A stretch of 64,000 nt of DNA from positions 607,147,673 to 607,211,672 of the forward strand of contig NC_081408.1 in assembly GCF_030272615.1 (NCBI RefSeq), given 5' to 3'. The notes beneath the pieces are model-generated. The model did not search any database, was not told the DNA's origin, and saw nothing but the letters and a program-made list of their open reading frames with translations. This document shows positions 35,385 through 47,361 of the stretch, in pieces. Position 1 is the stretch's first letter. Every line of letters starts with the position of its first letter. A program made the translations under genes and the position numbers. The DNA is from Cryptomeria japonica. Lineage: Eukaryota; Streptophyta; Pinopsida; Cupressales; Cupressaceae.

Positions 35385-35874
35385 TGGTGTAATTAATTAT
35401 TCATCTTGGATATTATTACACCTTACTTAAGTTTACTTAGGATAATGCATTTCATAGTAGTTTGGGTATGAGACACTTGGGTGTGTGTGCCACATTGGGA
35501 TAGGGTGGTGTAGGAGATTTCCACCTTTTCTGGTGTGATCTTGTTATTACTTTATCATATCCACTTATTATGGAGTGATAATTCCACCTTCAGTGGGTGA
35601 TCCATCTCATGTGGAATATTTTATTGTTTCTCCTACCTACCATGCCTATTTCCTACCTACCCATGTTTCTCATTGAGCCACATGTCATGTTTGTGTTCTC
35701 ACTTATCCATATAGCCTTGCCTATATAAGCATGCTCATATTCATTGTATGTAACAACTTTTGATGATCAAGTTGATTAGTTTTTGCTCTTCACAAAATAC
35801 AATTTATTCCTATCATCTATTTTGTCTCTCTATTGTAATTTTCATTGAGCTCTTGATCTTGGCAAAATCTTACA
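35385..35874 (+). repeat. GP 5' LTR
   Basis: Starts TGGTGTAATTAATTATTC (or TGTAATT three bases in) and ends CTTACA. The TATA box ctatataag lies near 35720. Confidence 0.88.
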
Positions 35875-35887
35875 TGGTATCAAAGCC
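35875..35887 (+). other. GP primer-binding site
   Basis: tggtatcaaagcc directly after the LTR, tRNA-Met type. Confidence 0.85.
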
Positions 35888-37471
35888 TATAGATCATCAT
35901 TGATTTTTCTTGGAGAGGCGTTATTAGAGGCTTCAATTTTTGGAACTGGGAAGGTGCTATGTTTGGGGATGTCCTACAACAATTTGGACATCACGGTTGA
36001 GTCTGCTAGGCTATTTCCATGAAAATTGAGTATAAACTCGGCCTATCTTGGAGAAAATAAATTTGGAAGAAAAATTTAGCCTATTTCACTAAGTACGGTA
36101 TGGTTTGAGAAAAAAAAAATACTTTTTTATTTTCTGTGGATTATTTTATATATCTTTATTCTTAATTCATAGAAAAGTTAATATTATGGGCATATTGTAA
36201 AGTTTATTATTAAAAAAAATAAAATCAAATATTATTATTGTGGGGGGTCATATCACCTTGCCCCCCCACCATACCCTACATAAGTTTGTGTTAGGGTCAT
36301 TTTTTAATGCCACTGATAGTTTTTTGACAACTTCTATCATCTACTGCTCTCAATGATGACTCTATACACCTCCGGCAACCACTTGACCCCTTCTCCCGTG
36401 ATTCGAACCACCAACCAACAACTTGCTTTTCTTCGGCAACTGTGGTCCTCCTAACCGCTGCTCCTACTTGTCTAAGCCCCACCATGCCAACATCTTCCAC
36501 CTTGACTCAGTCGGTTGCTGGTCCATGTGAACTCGTACACAGTGCCACCCACGCACCACTTCTCCTCCATGTGACATGTTTTTAGTGCTCCATGCATCAG
36601 TCCTGACATAGTCATTGCCACATTAGTAGGCACACTCATCTAGACATGTCAGTGTATAGCTACCATGTCATCAGCTTATTCACTGACACATCAACATCAC
36701 TTGCTAAACACACCGTGCCACATCAGCACGTCTGTATTATACAGATGCCACACAGGTAGGGAGGTGAAGTTTTCATGATGGCTAGATGACCATCAAATTT
36801 AACTTTGCAGTTTGTTGATGTCATCAATTTTTTGATAATTTGGCAAGCCCCTCTCATTTGGCTTTTTGGTTTTGTAGTTCAACTTCAAATGGCCACATCT
36901 TGCTCATTTTTGCTCCTTTTTTGGTGCAATGTTTTTTTAAATGGGCTAGAATTTCACGCTCTTCACAGTGGTGAAGGAATTTTCTGATTTTGGTGGATGA
37001 ATTTTTTAGAATTTGTAGATTTTCATGACTGTACCTGTCTAATCCTTGATTTTGCAACTTTGGAGGCTTCATTTGGGGTCATACAACCTGCTTTTTAGGT
37101 ACCATTTTTTTTTGAAAGTGCATAATTTTTTGTCTACTTTCATAATATGCCATTAGTTTACAATGATTATGAGCAGAAATTGTACTTTCAGTATTTGATC
37201 ATTTTTTGGCCTATTTGGTACTTGTATTTTTCTTGGATCTCAATTTAGATCACTTGTAGTATTTGTTGAAGTCTCTTATATCTCATTTTGAGGCAGTTGT
37301 AAGATTGAAATTAGAAGTCCACCTTGCCTTGTTTTGCAAGTGGCCCATTGTATATGCACTAAGTATAAAGTGTCAATCATCATTTTGGGGGGGGTTTCTT
37401 GATTGAGTAATTTGGGAGGGTGTCTTGTATGATTGTGCCTTTCTCTATCTTATGTTTTTCATTTTGGTGCT
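35888..37471 (+). other. GP leader
   Basis: About 1.6 kb without a supportable ORF. It includes homopolymer-rich segments (for example near 36105-36125 and 36205-36225) and a CA-rich patch with repeated tgccac/catgtca words at 36530-36760. Long leaders are usual in such elements and may hold packaging signals. Confidence 0.5.
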
Positions 37472-39442
37472 ATGGGTTATCCTAAATTTCCATCTTTAAA
37501 TCCTCATAATTATGCATCATGGAAGATAAAGGCATGGAGTAAACTAATGGAAAAATGACTCATTCATTATGTAAATGAAACTATAACAGCACCACCTAAT
37601 CCTAAGGCTAATCCTAATGCTCAAATTGAATGGCTCACTAAGAATGCTATGGCACTTGGAACTCTTAGAAAGTATGTATCAGATGACCTCATTTTTCACA
37701 TTGATAAGTTTACTACAATTAAAAAGGCTTAGGATATTTATGAGAAATTGTATGGACAAGTTGATGAGATTAAGGGCTACAAGCTTGATAGTGAACTCAT
37801 AACTTTGGATCCCAAGGATTTTGATACAATCCAAGATTATGTCACAAAAGCTAATGAGCTAAGAGCAAGGCTAAAGGATTGTGGAGTTGACAAAAAGAAT
37901 GCTCAATTGGTTTATAACTTGTTGGACAAGCTTCCTTCAGAGTATGCATCCTTTGTATCTAGCTTTCACACCCATAGGTTAGCTCAAGGTTCCTCATACA
38001 CTTCTCCCTAATTTGATGCATTCATGGAGATGTTGATACTTGAGCAATCTAAGTTGACCAAAATAGGGATTCTCAATTCAAAGTCACAAGCTTTGGTGGC
38101 TAATAAAGGGAATCAAAGAAATCATGGAAAAGGCAAGAGTCGAAAGAAACCTAAGTCAAAACCACAACAAGATGGAGCACAATCATCCTCCCCACAACAA
38201 GGTGATTCTACATCCTCACCTAAGAGGAAATCATATAAGGACAATCTTTTCTGTGCATATTGCAAGAAGTCAAGACATGATGAACATCATTGTTACAAGA
38301 AGGATATTGATGAATTGAAGAATCCTCTTGAGAAGAAAAAAATCAACCTACCTTCTAAGATGTCTACTTTTGTTTCTCCCAAACAAAAGGATAAAGGAAA
38401 GGATCACTCTTTTGGGGTAGATAAAGGAAAGGGACAAGCTCTCTTTGCTACTACAAGTCATGATTCAGGGAGATGGCTTCTAGATTCAAGGGCTTCTCAT
38501 CATATGGCATCTTCATAGTCTATGTTCTCTTCATTTGAGCTTTGCACCACGCCACTGATTTTGATGGGTAATCATACATACATGGACTTTATTGGGAAAG
38601 AATGTATTGCCATTAGGGATAACTCCTTCAATTATGTGTTGTGTATACCCAATTTGACAAACAATGTTATTTCCATCTATCAAATCACACATGGGGCAAC
38701 TAAGAAAACTGTAGAGTTCACACCTGATTCAATTATCATTAGAGACTTGGAGACCAGAGATATCATTGTGACTGGGGTGGTTGATCATGCATCTCGGTTG
38801 TACTCCTTTTCACATTTTGGTCCTATTGAAGAGGTTGATTCTTCACATGATGATTCAAATTTTGAGGAGAACTTTGGGTACTTGAACTTGGGGATTCTCA
38901 CATGTGATCCCATTCTTGAGCCTTGCATTTCATCTCCTCCTATTGATATCACTACAGTTTTACCTTCTTGTGATTCAGTGCAGTAGGATATTTCATGTCT
39001 TCCAACTTCAATTGATTGGGATGAGTACTTGACAGACATTGCAAATTTGTTTGTGGAGTCCTACATTGCAGATTTGGGAGACATCATTGATGGTATTCAT
39101 CTTCTCTTTGATGAAGATGATCCTTCTTTGATTGTTGTGAGGGAACACTCTGACCTTCTTGTGCATTCTCTACATGATCATTCTTTCGAGGTTGACATGA
39201 TTGTGGATACTTTTGTACATCAGTTTGAGGAGGTCTCTTTATCTTTAGAGGAGACATATGAGTCTTTGGATATTGTTCTATATTCATTTTCACTAGATCT
39301 TGGAGTACCTTTTTCAGCAGCATGGAGTAGTTCATCATCTTTGGAGGGGGTCTCTTTCATCATCGACATGGGGACACTTGAGCATTTTTTAGAGATTCCA
39401 TTTATCATGAGTTTTTTTCCTACATCTTCCCTTCATGATTAG
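37472..39442 (+). pseudogene. GP gag-protease protein with acidic C-terminal tail
   Basis: One frame of 657 codons, with no frameshift and only five internal stops (about 37556, 37731, 38012, 38516, 38984). At least the first two sit at expected Trp codons. The order is: ATG at 37472; copia capsid domain (NYASWKIKAWSKLMEK, LDKLPSEYASFVSSF); basic linker; CCHC knuckle CAYCKKSRHDEHHC (near 38255-38296) with all ligands; protease WLLDSRASHHMASS (near 38475-38515), where the usual DSGA reads DSRA; the rest of the protease to SRLYSFSHFGP (near 38824). The frame then enters about 205 residues rich in Asp, Glu, Ser and Leu with no recognised domain. Integrase would normally start there. The gag and protease would act in virus-like particles; the tail function is unknown. 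Confidence 0.82.
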
Positions 39443-39866
39443 GGAGACTACATGGATACACCTTTGGTTTTGTTTCTTCCTAAGGGGAGGAATACTCTTT
39501 GACATTCATAGAGTAGTTTCTTCATTCAACATCGAGCTTCTACCATTGGTACAGATTCTACATTGAGGGGGGCTACCTAGTCTCTCTTCTTCTCTCATAT
39601 GGGGGGCTCTTTTTCCTCACATGGGGTTTTGTCCTTCTCATACATCTTTGGGAGTTCTTTGTGTATAGTTTTCATCTCTTTTTGGGGGGAGGGTTTTTTC
39701 CCATTGGTTTTTTCTCTCTTTCCCTGCTTTATGAGAGGTTGCATTAGTTTGCATGCATTTGTACATGGGTACCTAATATGGCCTAGTAGCTGTGACCCAT
39801 CTTGTATTGCTTAGTTGCATTGTAGACTTAAGCGCATTCCTCTAAGTTGCACTTAAAGGGGGTGGT
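39443..39866 (+). other. GP 3' untranslated region with polypurine tract
   Basis: No ORF. T-rich with several ggggg runs (39487, 39568, 39601, 39687). The polypurine tract aaagggggtggt lies at 39855-39866, right before the LTR. Confidence 0.7.
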
Positions 39867-40356
39867 TGGTGTAATTAATTATTCATCTTGGATATTATTA
39901 CACCTTACTTAAGTTTACTTAGGATAATGCATTTCATAGTAGTTTGGGTATGAGACACTTGGGTGTTTGTGCCACACTAGGATAGTGTGTTGTAGGAGAT
40001 TTCCACCTTTTATGGTGTGATCTTGTTATTACTTTATCATATCCACTTATTGTAAAGTGATAATTCCACCTTTGGTGGGTGGTCCACCTCATGTGGAATA
40101 TTTTATTGTTTCTCCCACCTATCACACATATTTCCTACCTGCCCTTGTTTCTCATTGAGCCACATATCATGTTTGTGTGCTCACTTATCCATATAGCCTT
40201 GCCTATATAAGTAGGCTCATATTCATTGAATGTAAAATTTTTTGATGATCCAGTTGATTAGTATTTCCTCTTGATAGAATATAATTTATTCCTATCATCT
40301 ATTTTGTCTCTCTATTGTACTTTTCATTGAGCTCTTGATCTTGGAAAAATCTCATA
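39867..40356 (+). repeat. GP 3' LTR
   Basis: Same length and ends as the 5' copy; TATA box kept near 40202. Confidence 0.88.
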
Positions 40357-40762
40357 GTACCTAAAGGTCCTGCATGAAGAAAGTATGAGGGAAAAACACC
40401 TTTTAAATGTTTTGCATGTAATAAGATAGGTTATTTTTCATCTAGTTGTCCTGAAAGAAATTCAAGATTTGAGGAAAGAGTTAGAAGATCTTTTAGGCTT
40501 AACCATGATTATCATAACAAGTATAAGTATAGGAGAAACAAAGATGAATCATGATGTTGATGAGGAAGGTGTGACTAATTCTGATGATGAACCGAGACAA
40601 GATTTAGATAGTAGATTTAGCAATGGAAAGGAATGGGTATTTTTAGCTATCAAGGAAGATGATTGGGTACCTGAAGAAAATACCCTTGCTGCTGAAATTG
40701 AAGACAAGGATGAATGGGTGATAGACAGTGAATGTTCATATCATATGACTAGAGATAAAATG
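40357..40762 (+). pseudogene. C2 gag zinc knuckle and protease start
   Basis: C2 resumes after GP. The knuckle CFACNKIGYFSSSC (near 40409-40450) has Tyr in place of the His ligand. After a frame change the piece 40469-40762 reads GKEWVFLAIKEDDWVPEE and WVIDSECSYHMTRDK, the copia protease active site with Glu where Gly is normal. C3 breaks it at 40763. Confidence 0.8.
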
Positions 40763-41637
40763 TGTTAGGATAGCTGGTGAACAACTAAGAGCGGGGGGCG
40801 GGCTGAATTAGTTGTTAACAAATTATAACATTTAATCCACTTAATAACCTTTAACCAAATTAAGTATTGGTAAAGCAGAAATAGATACCAGTAAACAATG
40901 CAACTTAACAAATAAATAGATAATAAATGCAAAGAAACCATACCACATAACACCATGATCTGTATGTGGAAAACTCGGCAAGGGAAAAACCACAGTCGGA
41001 AGACTACCCACAATCAAATGATACTTTTTCAAAAAGTATGTGTTACAATGAGGGGCCTGGACATTTAGGAAGGCACACTGCCTAGAGCATACTACTCATT
41101 ACAAAAAGAGTCTCACTGACTATAGAGAGGCTACAACCTACTCAAGATAAATGGACAACAATCCAATAGAGTGAACTACCAGACATAGCATCTACCATGC
41201 CTGATTATAGTCCCAGTTAACCTCAATATCAGGGGACTAAATCCTCTTCCTTAATCCCAATTCAATCACCTATGATCGACCAAATACTATGCCTGAATGA
41301 GTTTACAAAATTTGCACATTAAATTCCTTGACCATGACCTTTCCAATAACCATCATACTCTACAAAGAGTTTCTACCTCTTATTTATACAAACCCTAAGG
41401 CCTAAACCAATTAAGTCAACCACCTAAAAAATATTACAATAAGATCAATACGTAAATCCATTTATAATCATATTCCATGTCGGATTACGACCAAAACAAC
41501 AATAATCAATCCATAAAACATCCCGATAACGTGTAGAGAACACATTATCATGATACCGGTCCATAACCTAGATAGGTACCAGACCTATTTTGGGTCCACC
41601 GCCCCAAAGCAATGTCTTCAAGCAGTAATATTAGTAA
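40763..41637 (-). repeat. C3 3' LTR, partial
   Basis: Matches the 5' LTR from its transcript-end side (46116) up to the word caaagcaatgtcttcaag; the first ~390 LTR bases and the adjacent polypurine tract are deleted, so 41638 onward is internal sequence. The conserved block with ggaaaactcgg is at 40968-41010, and a TATAAATA box reads on the minus strand near 41380. Confidence 0.8.
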
Positions 41638-41884
41638 TTCTCCCCTTGTGAATGATATCTTTGAATTTTTTTTTCTCATCACTATCTCTCCCCTTTTGAC
41701 ATCAATGCTAGAAATCTGACAAAAATATCAAAGCAAGAATATAAACCTCTGTATCTTAAAGATGACTACTCCCCCTGAGTAGTAGCACCACTCATCAGTA
41801 CTAGAATGAATAATATATTTGATAATGCATGCCAGACTGATGACAAACTACATCAATCAAGTCTCTATCAGAGGGGAAAAAATC

Positions 41885-44800
41885 CCTAACCTGTCTCTTA
41901 AATACTCAAATTATTCTTTAGACAATGGTTTAGTGAATATATCTGCAATCTATTCTTTAGTGTTCACATAAACCAATTTGACTTCATTTTCTTGTACCTT
42001 GTCCTTCAAAAAGTTATACTTTATTGATATATGCTTAGCCTTATAGTGAAATACTAGATTCTTAGACATGTCAATAGCTGCAGAGTTATCACAGTAGATA
42101 GCTACTAGTTCACTACAATTTACCCTGATATCCTTCAACATTTGCTTCATCCACAAGACATGAGTGCAATTAGTTGTTGCTGCAACATACTCAACTTCTG
42201 CAGTAAATAAAGAAATGCATGATTGTTTTTTGCTGATCCATGAAACCAGTTTCTTTCCAAGAAAGAAATCTCCACTAGAAGTGCTCTTCCTATCATCAAT
42301 ATCTCTTACCCAATCTGAATCAATATATGCACATAAAGTGAAATCATCATTTTTAGAATACCATAAAGCATATTTTGTTGTTCCTTACAAATACTAGAAT
42401 ATCCTCTTTACTGCACATTCATGATTTTCTTTAGAATTACTTTGATATCTTCAAACAATACTTACTACATTTACAATATCCGATCTAGTCTAAGTCAAAT
42501 ATAACAGATCACCAATCATAGACTTATACCTTGTTGGATTTATCAGTGTAGAAGTATCCTTGATAGATAATTTCTCACTTGTCACCATAGGAGTACTTAT
42601 TGGTTTTGAATTATCCATACCAAAATTCTTTAACAATTCCTTCAAATACTTAGTTTGATAGATAAAAATTCCTTTGTCAGTTTGAGTAATTTGAAAACCT
42701 AAGAAAAATCTCATCTCACCAATCATGGACATTTCAAATTCATCCTTCATATTGTTAGCAAATTCCATGCACAATTTATCTTCTCCTCCAAAAATATTAT
42801 CATCAACAAATACTTAAATAATAATAATATAATCATCAATGATCTTATAATATAGATTACTATCAACATGGCCTTTAGTAAAACCAAGCTTCAAAAGATA
42901 TTTATCCAAGCTTGCATACCAAGCTCTAGGAGCCTATTTCAATCCATATAAAGCTTTCTTACATCTCCAAACCATATCTCTATCATCTGTCAGTAAAAAA
43001 CCATCAAGTTGGTCAATGTATACTTATTCCTCAAGTTCACCATTCAAAAATGCACATTTAACATCCATTTGATAAACCTTATATTTCTTATAAGCTACAA
43101 AGGCAAGAAATAGTCTAACAACTTCAATTCTAGCTATAGGTGCAAATGTCTCACCATAATCAATTCCTTCCATTTGAGAATATCCTTTACAAACCAATCT
43201 AGCCTTGTTTCTTACAACTTGACCATCCTCATTCAGTTTATTCCTAAAAGACTATTTAGTTCCAATAACATTCTTATTTTTAGGCCAGGGAACTAAAGTC
43301 CAATTTTCATTCTTCTCTATCTGATCTAATTAATCTTCCATAGCCTTTAACCAATGTTTATCCTTACAAGATTCAATAATAGTTGTTGGTTCAACTTGAG
43401 AAATAAGACATACCTCATCATTTGCCAATCTTCTTCTTTTCATAACTCCCTTATTCCTATCTCCAATAATTTGATCTTCAGAATTATTTAATCTTACATA
43501 CTTTGGTCTTCTTAACTTCAAGTTCACTGCTCTGATCATCAGTCATAGTTGAATTTTCTGATTGTGCTGGTGTAACTGTCTCAAATTCTTGTACTAGTTG
43601 AGGCATTGTCGGTTTAGTTATGATCATTTCCACTCTTGGTTCCTTGTCATATGATATAGATTGATTTCTGTACTGCTCATCAACTTTCACATTAGCACTC
43701 TCAATTTTCTGCAATATTTTGTTATAACATCTATATGCTTTTCTTTGGATTGAATAACCAAGAAATATTCCTTCATCACATCTAGGATCAAACTTTCCAA
43801 TAGAATCATCTCTTTTGATATAGCATTTACTTCCAAAAATTTTGAAATATTTAATAGTAGGTGTATGTCCAAACCATAATTCATAAGGGGTCTTACTAGT
43901 TTCACCTTTGATGTAAACTTTGTTGAATATGTAGATTGTTGTACTCACTGCTTCTATCCAGTAGATATGGCACAATTTGGATTCCATCATCATAGATCTT
44001 GCTACATCCAAAATGGTTTTGTTCTATGTTTCCACTACTCCATTCTGCTGATGAGTTCTAGGTGCAGATAACTATCTCCTAATGCCATTTGTCTCACAGT
44101 AACTATTAAATTCATGAGGAGTGAACTCATCGCCATGATCTGATCTTAGACATTTGATTTTCAATCCAGTTTCCGTTTCAACCTTTTCTTTAAGGATCTT
44201 GAGTTTCTCAAAGGCTTCAAACTTCTCCCTAAGAAAAGTCACCTACATCATCCTAGAATAGTCATCAACAATCAACATGAAATACCTATCACCTTGAAAG
44301 CTTTCAGTCCTTGTTGGACCACATAAGTTAGTGTGAATCAAATCAAGTACATCATTAGATTTATCATGTATGCTCTTAAAATAAATTCTAACTTGTTTTC
44401 CCAATTAACATTCTTTACATACCGGATTATGAGGCTTCATAATCCTAGGTATATCTCTAACTACCTTAGTTGAACTGATCTTAACAATACAATCAAAATT
44501 AACATGACACAACTTGTTAGGCCATAACCAACTCTCACCAATATGAGCAATAAAAAATGTCTTATTACCAGTGTTCAAGTGAAATATATTACCTCTAGTC
44601 TGAATACCAATTGCAATCTCCAAACTAGTCTTGTTAATGATTTTGCATTTTCTATCTTTAAACTTAAGTTGGAAACCCTTGTCTACCAATTGACCAACAC
44701 TGAAAATATTTTTCATTAATCCTTCTATATAATAAACATTATCAGTGTTATGCTTGCCATCCAAACAAATAATACCTATACCTCTGATCATACATGCTTT

Positions 44801-46057
44801 GTCATCTCCAAATATGACTTGATCGCCATTGTATTCTTGCAGTGATAGAAGTTTTCTTTTATCTCTAGTCATATGGTGTGAGCATCCACTATCAATTACC
44901 CATTCATCCTTATCTTCAACTTTTGCCTCTAGGGCCTTTTCTTCATTTTTGATAGCTGGTTTTGGTTCATCTTGCTTTACAGAATAGAACACCCATTCCT
45001 TTCCATTATCAGATCCACTAGCAGAGTCTTCTATCGGTTCATCTCCAAAGTCATCACTTACTCCTTCCTCATCCGCTATGTAGCATTATTTATATTTCTT
45101 GAATCTATATCTATTCTGGTTAGGCTTAAGTGATTTCTTAACTCTTTCTTCAAATCTTGTATTCCTTTTAGGACATCTAGATGCAAAATGACCAATCTTA
45201 TTACTTGCAAAACATTTATAAGGTGCTTTTCCTTCATACTTGCTTCTTGTTGAACCTTTAGGTACTCTTCTAGCAAATAAGGGTTCAAGTTTCTCAAATT
45301 ATTCATCTTCTTTCCTCATGTCTTCCAATCATTTTGCATATAGGACTTTCCAGCTAGTTTTTCTAGTAGTTGATGACGATGATGCATGAAAAGAAGGTTC
45401 AGACTTTATAGCTCTAGAAGATCCAAATTCTTCAAGCTCAAAAGAAGATAATTTCCCAATCAGAATGTCTCTCTTAACTGAAGAGTTTTCCATTGTTCTC
45501 AACTCATTAATTGCAATTGCCTTCATCTTGTAATCTAGTGGAAGGTCTTGCAAGACTTTGGAAACTATTTCATCTTCACTCAAAGATCCTCCACAACATT
45601 GAATTCCTATAACAATCTCATTTACTCTTTCCATAAACATAACAATTCTTTCATTATATTCCATCTTCAAGTTCTCATATCTTACTTGGTAACCATCAAG
45701 TTTAGCAATTTTTACTATAGGGTCACCTTCATTCAGAGTTTACAATTTCTCCCACATAACCTTTTCCTATGATTTATCAGTTAATCCAATACTCTGTTGA
45801 TCAACAATTGCACACAAGAGAGCTTCTCTAGCTCTATAATCATTTTCAATATTCTTATCCAAGTCTGTAGGAGCAGGATTGCCAAATGTCGGATCATAAG
45901 GTTTATATCCTTTCTTAGTGATCTCCAAAATATCCTTGCCAAGACATCTAAGATGAGTCTCCATCCTGATCTTCCATATTCCATAATTTGTTCCATCAAG
46001 CTTAGGGATTTCTCTTTTGAAAATAGTTGCCGATGGATTAGAAGTGTTGGCTGCCAT
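41885..46057 (-). pseudogene. C3 gag-pol polyprotein
   Basis: Full copia order with few breaks. Gag from the ATG at 46057 (MAANTSNPSATIF, LDGTNYGIWKIRMETHLRC); the region where C1 and C2 share a 2-base deletion has full length here. Knuckle CFASNKIGHFASRC (near 45220-45180), one Cys changed to Ser. Protease WVIDSGCSHHMTRDK (near 44905-44865) intact at the active site. Pre-integrase motif CHVNFDCIV (near 44510). Integrase with VDDYSR, LRSDHGDEF and QQNGVVE (44290-44020), so D, D and E are all present. RT with FVDDNIFGG (near 42810-42780) keeps both Asp. RNase H with YCDNSAAIDMSKN (42156-41950). Stops and frameshifts near 45075, 44405, 43480, 43240, 42960 and 42490 make it inactive. Confidence 0.85.
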
Positions 46058-46100
46058 AGGATCTACCTCAAGCAGTTAAGCTTCTGCAAAAGAGGGCCAA

Positions 46101-46113
46101 AGCTCTCATACCA
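46101..46113 (-). other. C3 primer-binding site
   Basis: TGGTATGAGAGCT on the minus strand, tRNA-Met type with one change. Confidence 0.75.
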
Positions 46114-46115
46114 AT

Positions 46116-47361
46116 TGTTAGTATAACTAGTGAACAAGTGAGAGGGGTAGGGGTGAATCAATTGTTAAAAAATTATAACATTTAATCCACTCAATAACTT
46201 TTAAGCTGATAAAGTACTGGTAGAGAAAAAATAGATACCGATAAATAATGCAACTTAACAAATAAACAGATAATCAATGCAAAGCATCCATACCACATAA
46301 CACCATGATTTGTACATGGAAAAAATGGAAAGGGAAAAAACATAGTGGGAAACCTACCCACAGTTAGATGATACTTCTGCAAAATGTATGTGTTACAATG
46401 AGGGGCCTACACATGTAGGAAGGCACACTGCCTAGAGCGTACTTCTCATTACAAAAAGAGTCTCACTGACTACAAATAGGCTACAACCTACTCAAGATAA
46501 AAGGACAACAATCCAATAGAGTGAACTGCTAGAGATAGCATCTACCATGCCTATTTACAGTCCCAGTTAAGCTCAATACCAGAGGACTAAATCCTCTTCC
46601 TTAATCCCAATTCGATCACCTATGATCAATCAAATCCTCTACCTGAATGATATTACAATATTCCCACATTACATTCCTTGACCATGACCTTTCCAATAAC
46701 CATGATGCTCTACAAAGAGTTTCTACCTCTTATTTATACAAAACCTAAGCCTAAACCAATTAGGCCGGACACCTAAAATATATTACAATAAGATCAATAC
46801 ATAAATTTATTTACAATGATATGCCATGTCGGCTCACAACCAAAACAACTTGACTAATTCATAAAACATCTCAGTAATGTGTAGAGAACACGTTATCATG
46901 ATAGCTTTGTCTATAACCTAGATAGGTACTAGACCTATTTGGGGTCCACCATGCCAAAGCAATGTCTTCAAGTAGTTGAAGCACGATCAAAGAACTTCTT
47001 CAACATCCTGAAATCCATCAAGAAGCTACACCAACACCAATTATGCATCTTGTCAAGATTCCTTAGTGAAATCTCTGTCGGTAAAGCCATAAATGAGTGC
47101 CGGTAAGGGTTTACTAGAGTGTATGATAGCATTTGATTACCAAGTCCATACCATCTGACCATGACACGCTCATGAAGTGCGTAATACATGTAACCAAAGA
47201 TATTCCATAGATCCAAACATGTCAGAAGTGTCCAACAGATAGTCTCTTTTGCTGGTAACACTAGATAACCTGTCTACCGGTAACCAACCATAATAGTTAG
47301 TATTGAAATCAATGACAAAAAATCAATGCAACACATAATCATTGCATCCATAATGCCAATA
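46116..47361 (-). repeat. C3 5' LTR
   Basis: 1246 bp; minus strand starts TATTGGCATTATGG (TGTTGGCATT type) and ends ATACTAACA. Confidence 0.82.

Larger units (their letters stand above)
35385..40356 (+). mobile_element. GP: non-autonomous copia-type gag-protease element inserted in C2 gag
   Basis: Two 490-bp LTRs (35385-35874 and 39867-40356) differ at about 39 positions by eye, with no clear length change. A tRNA-Met primer site and a polypurine tract are in place. gtaccta occurs on both sides (35377-35383 and 40357-40363), consistent with a target duplication, though the exact edge is ambiguous by a couple of bases. The only reading frame is gag-protease plus an acidic tail; there is no integrase, RT or RNase H. 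The total length, about 5 kb, is complete. Confidence 0.88.
40763..47361 (-). mobile_element. C3: Ty1/copia element inserted in the C2 protease
   Basis: Minus strand: 5' LTR 47361-46116, primer site 46113-46101, polyprotein 46057-41885, then a shortened 3' LTR ending at 40763. The host frame DKRKFLSLQ is split exactly at its two edges. The duplication is aaatg (40758-40762) versus aaagg (47362-47366). It is related to C1/C2 but from a different family by LTR sequence. It has the most complete coding region in the window. Confidence 0.85.
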
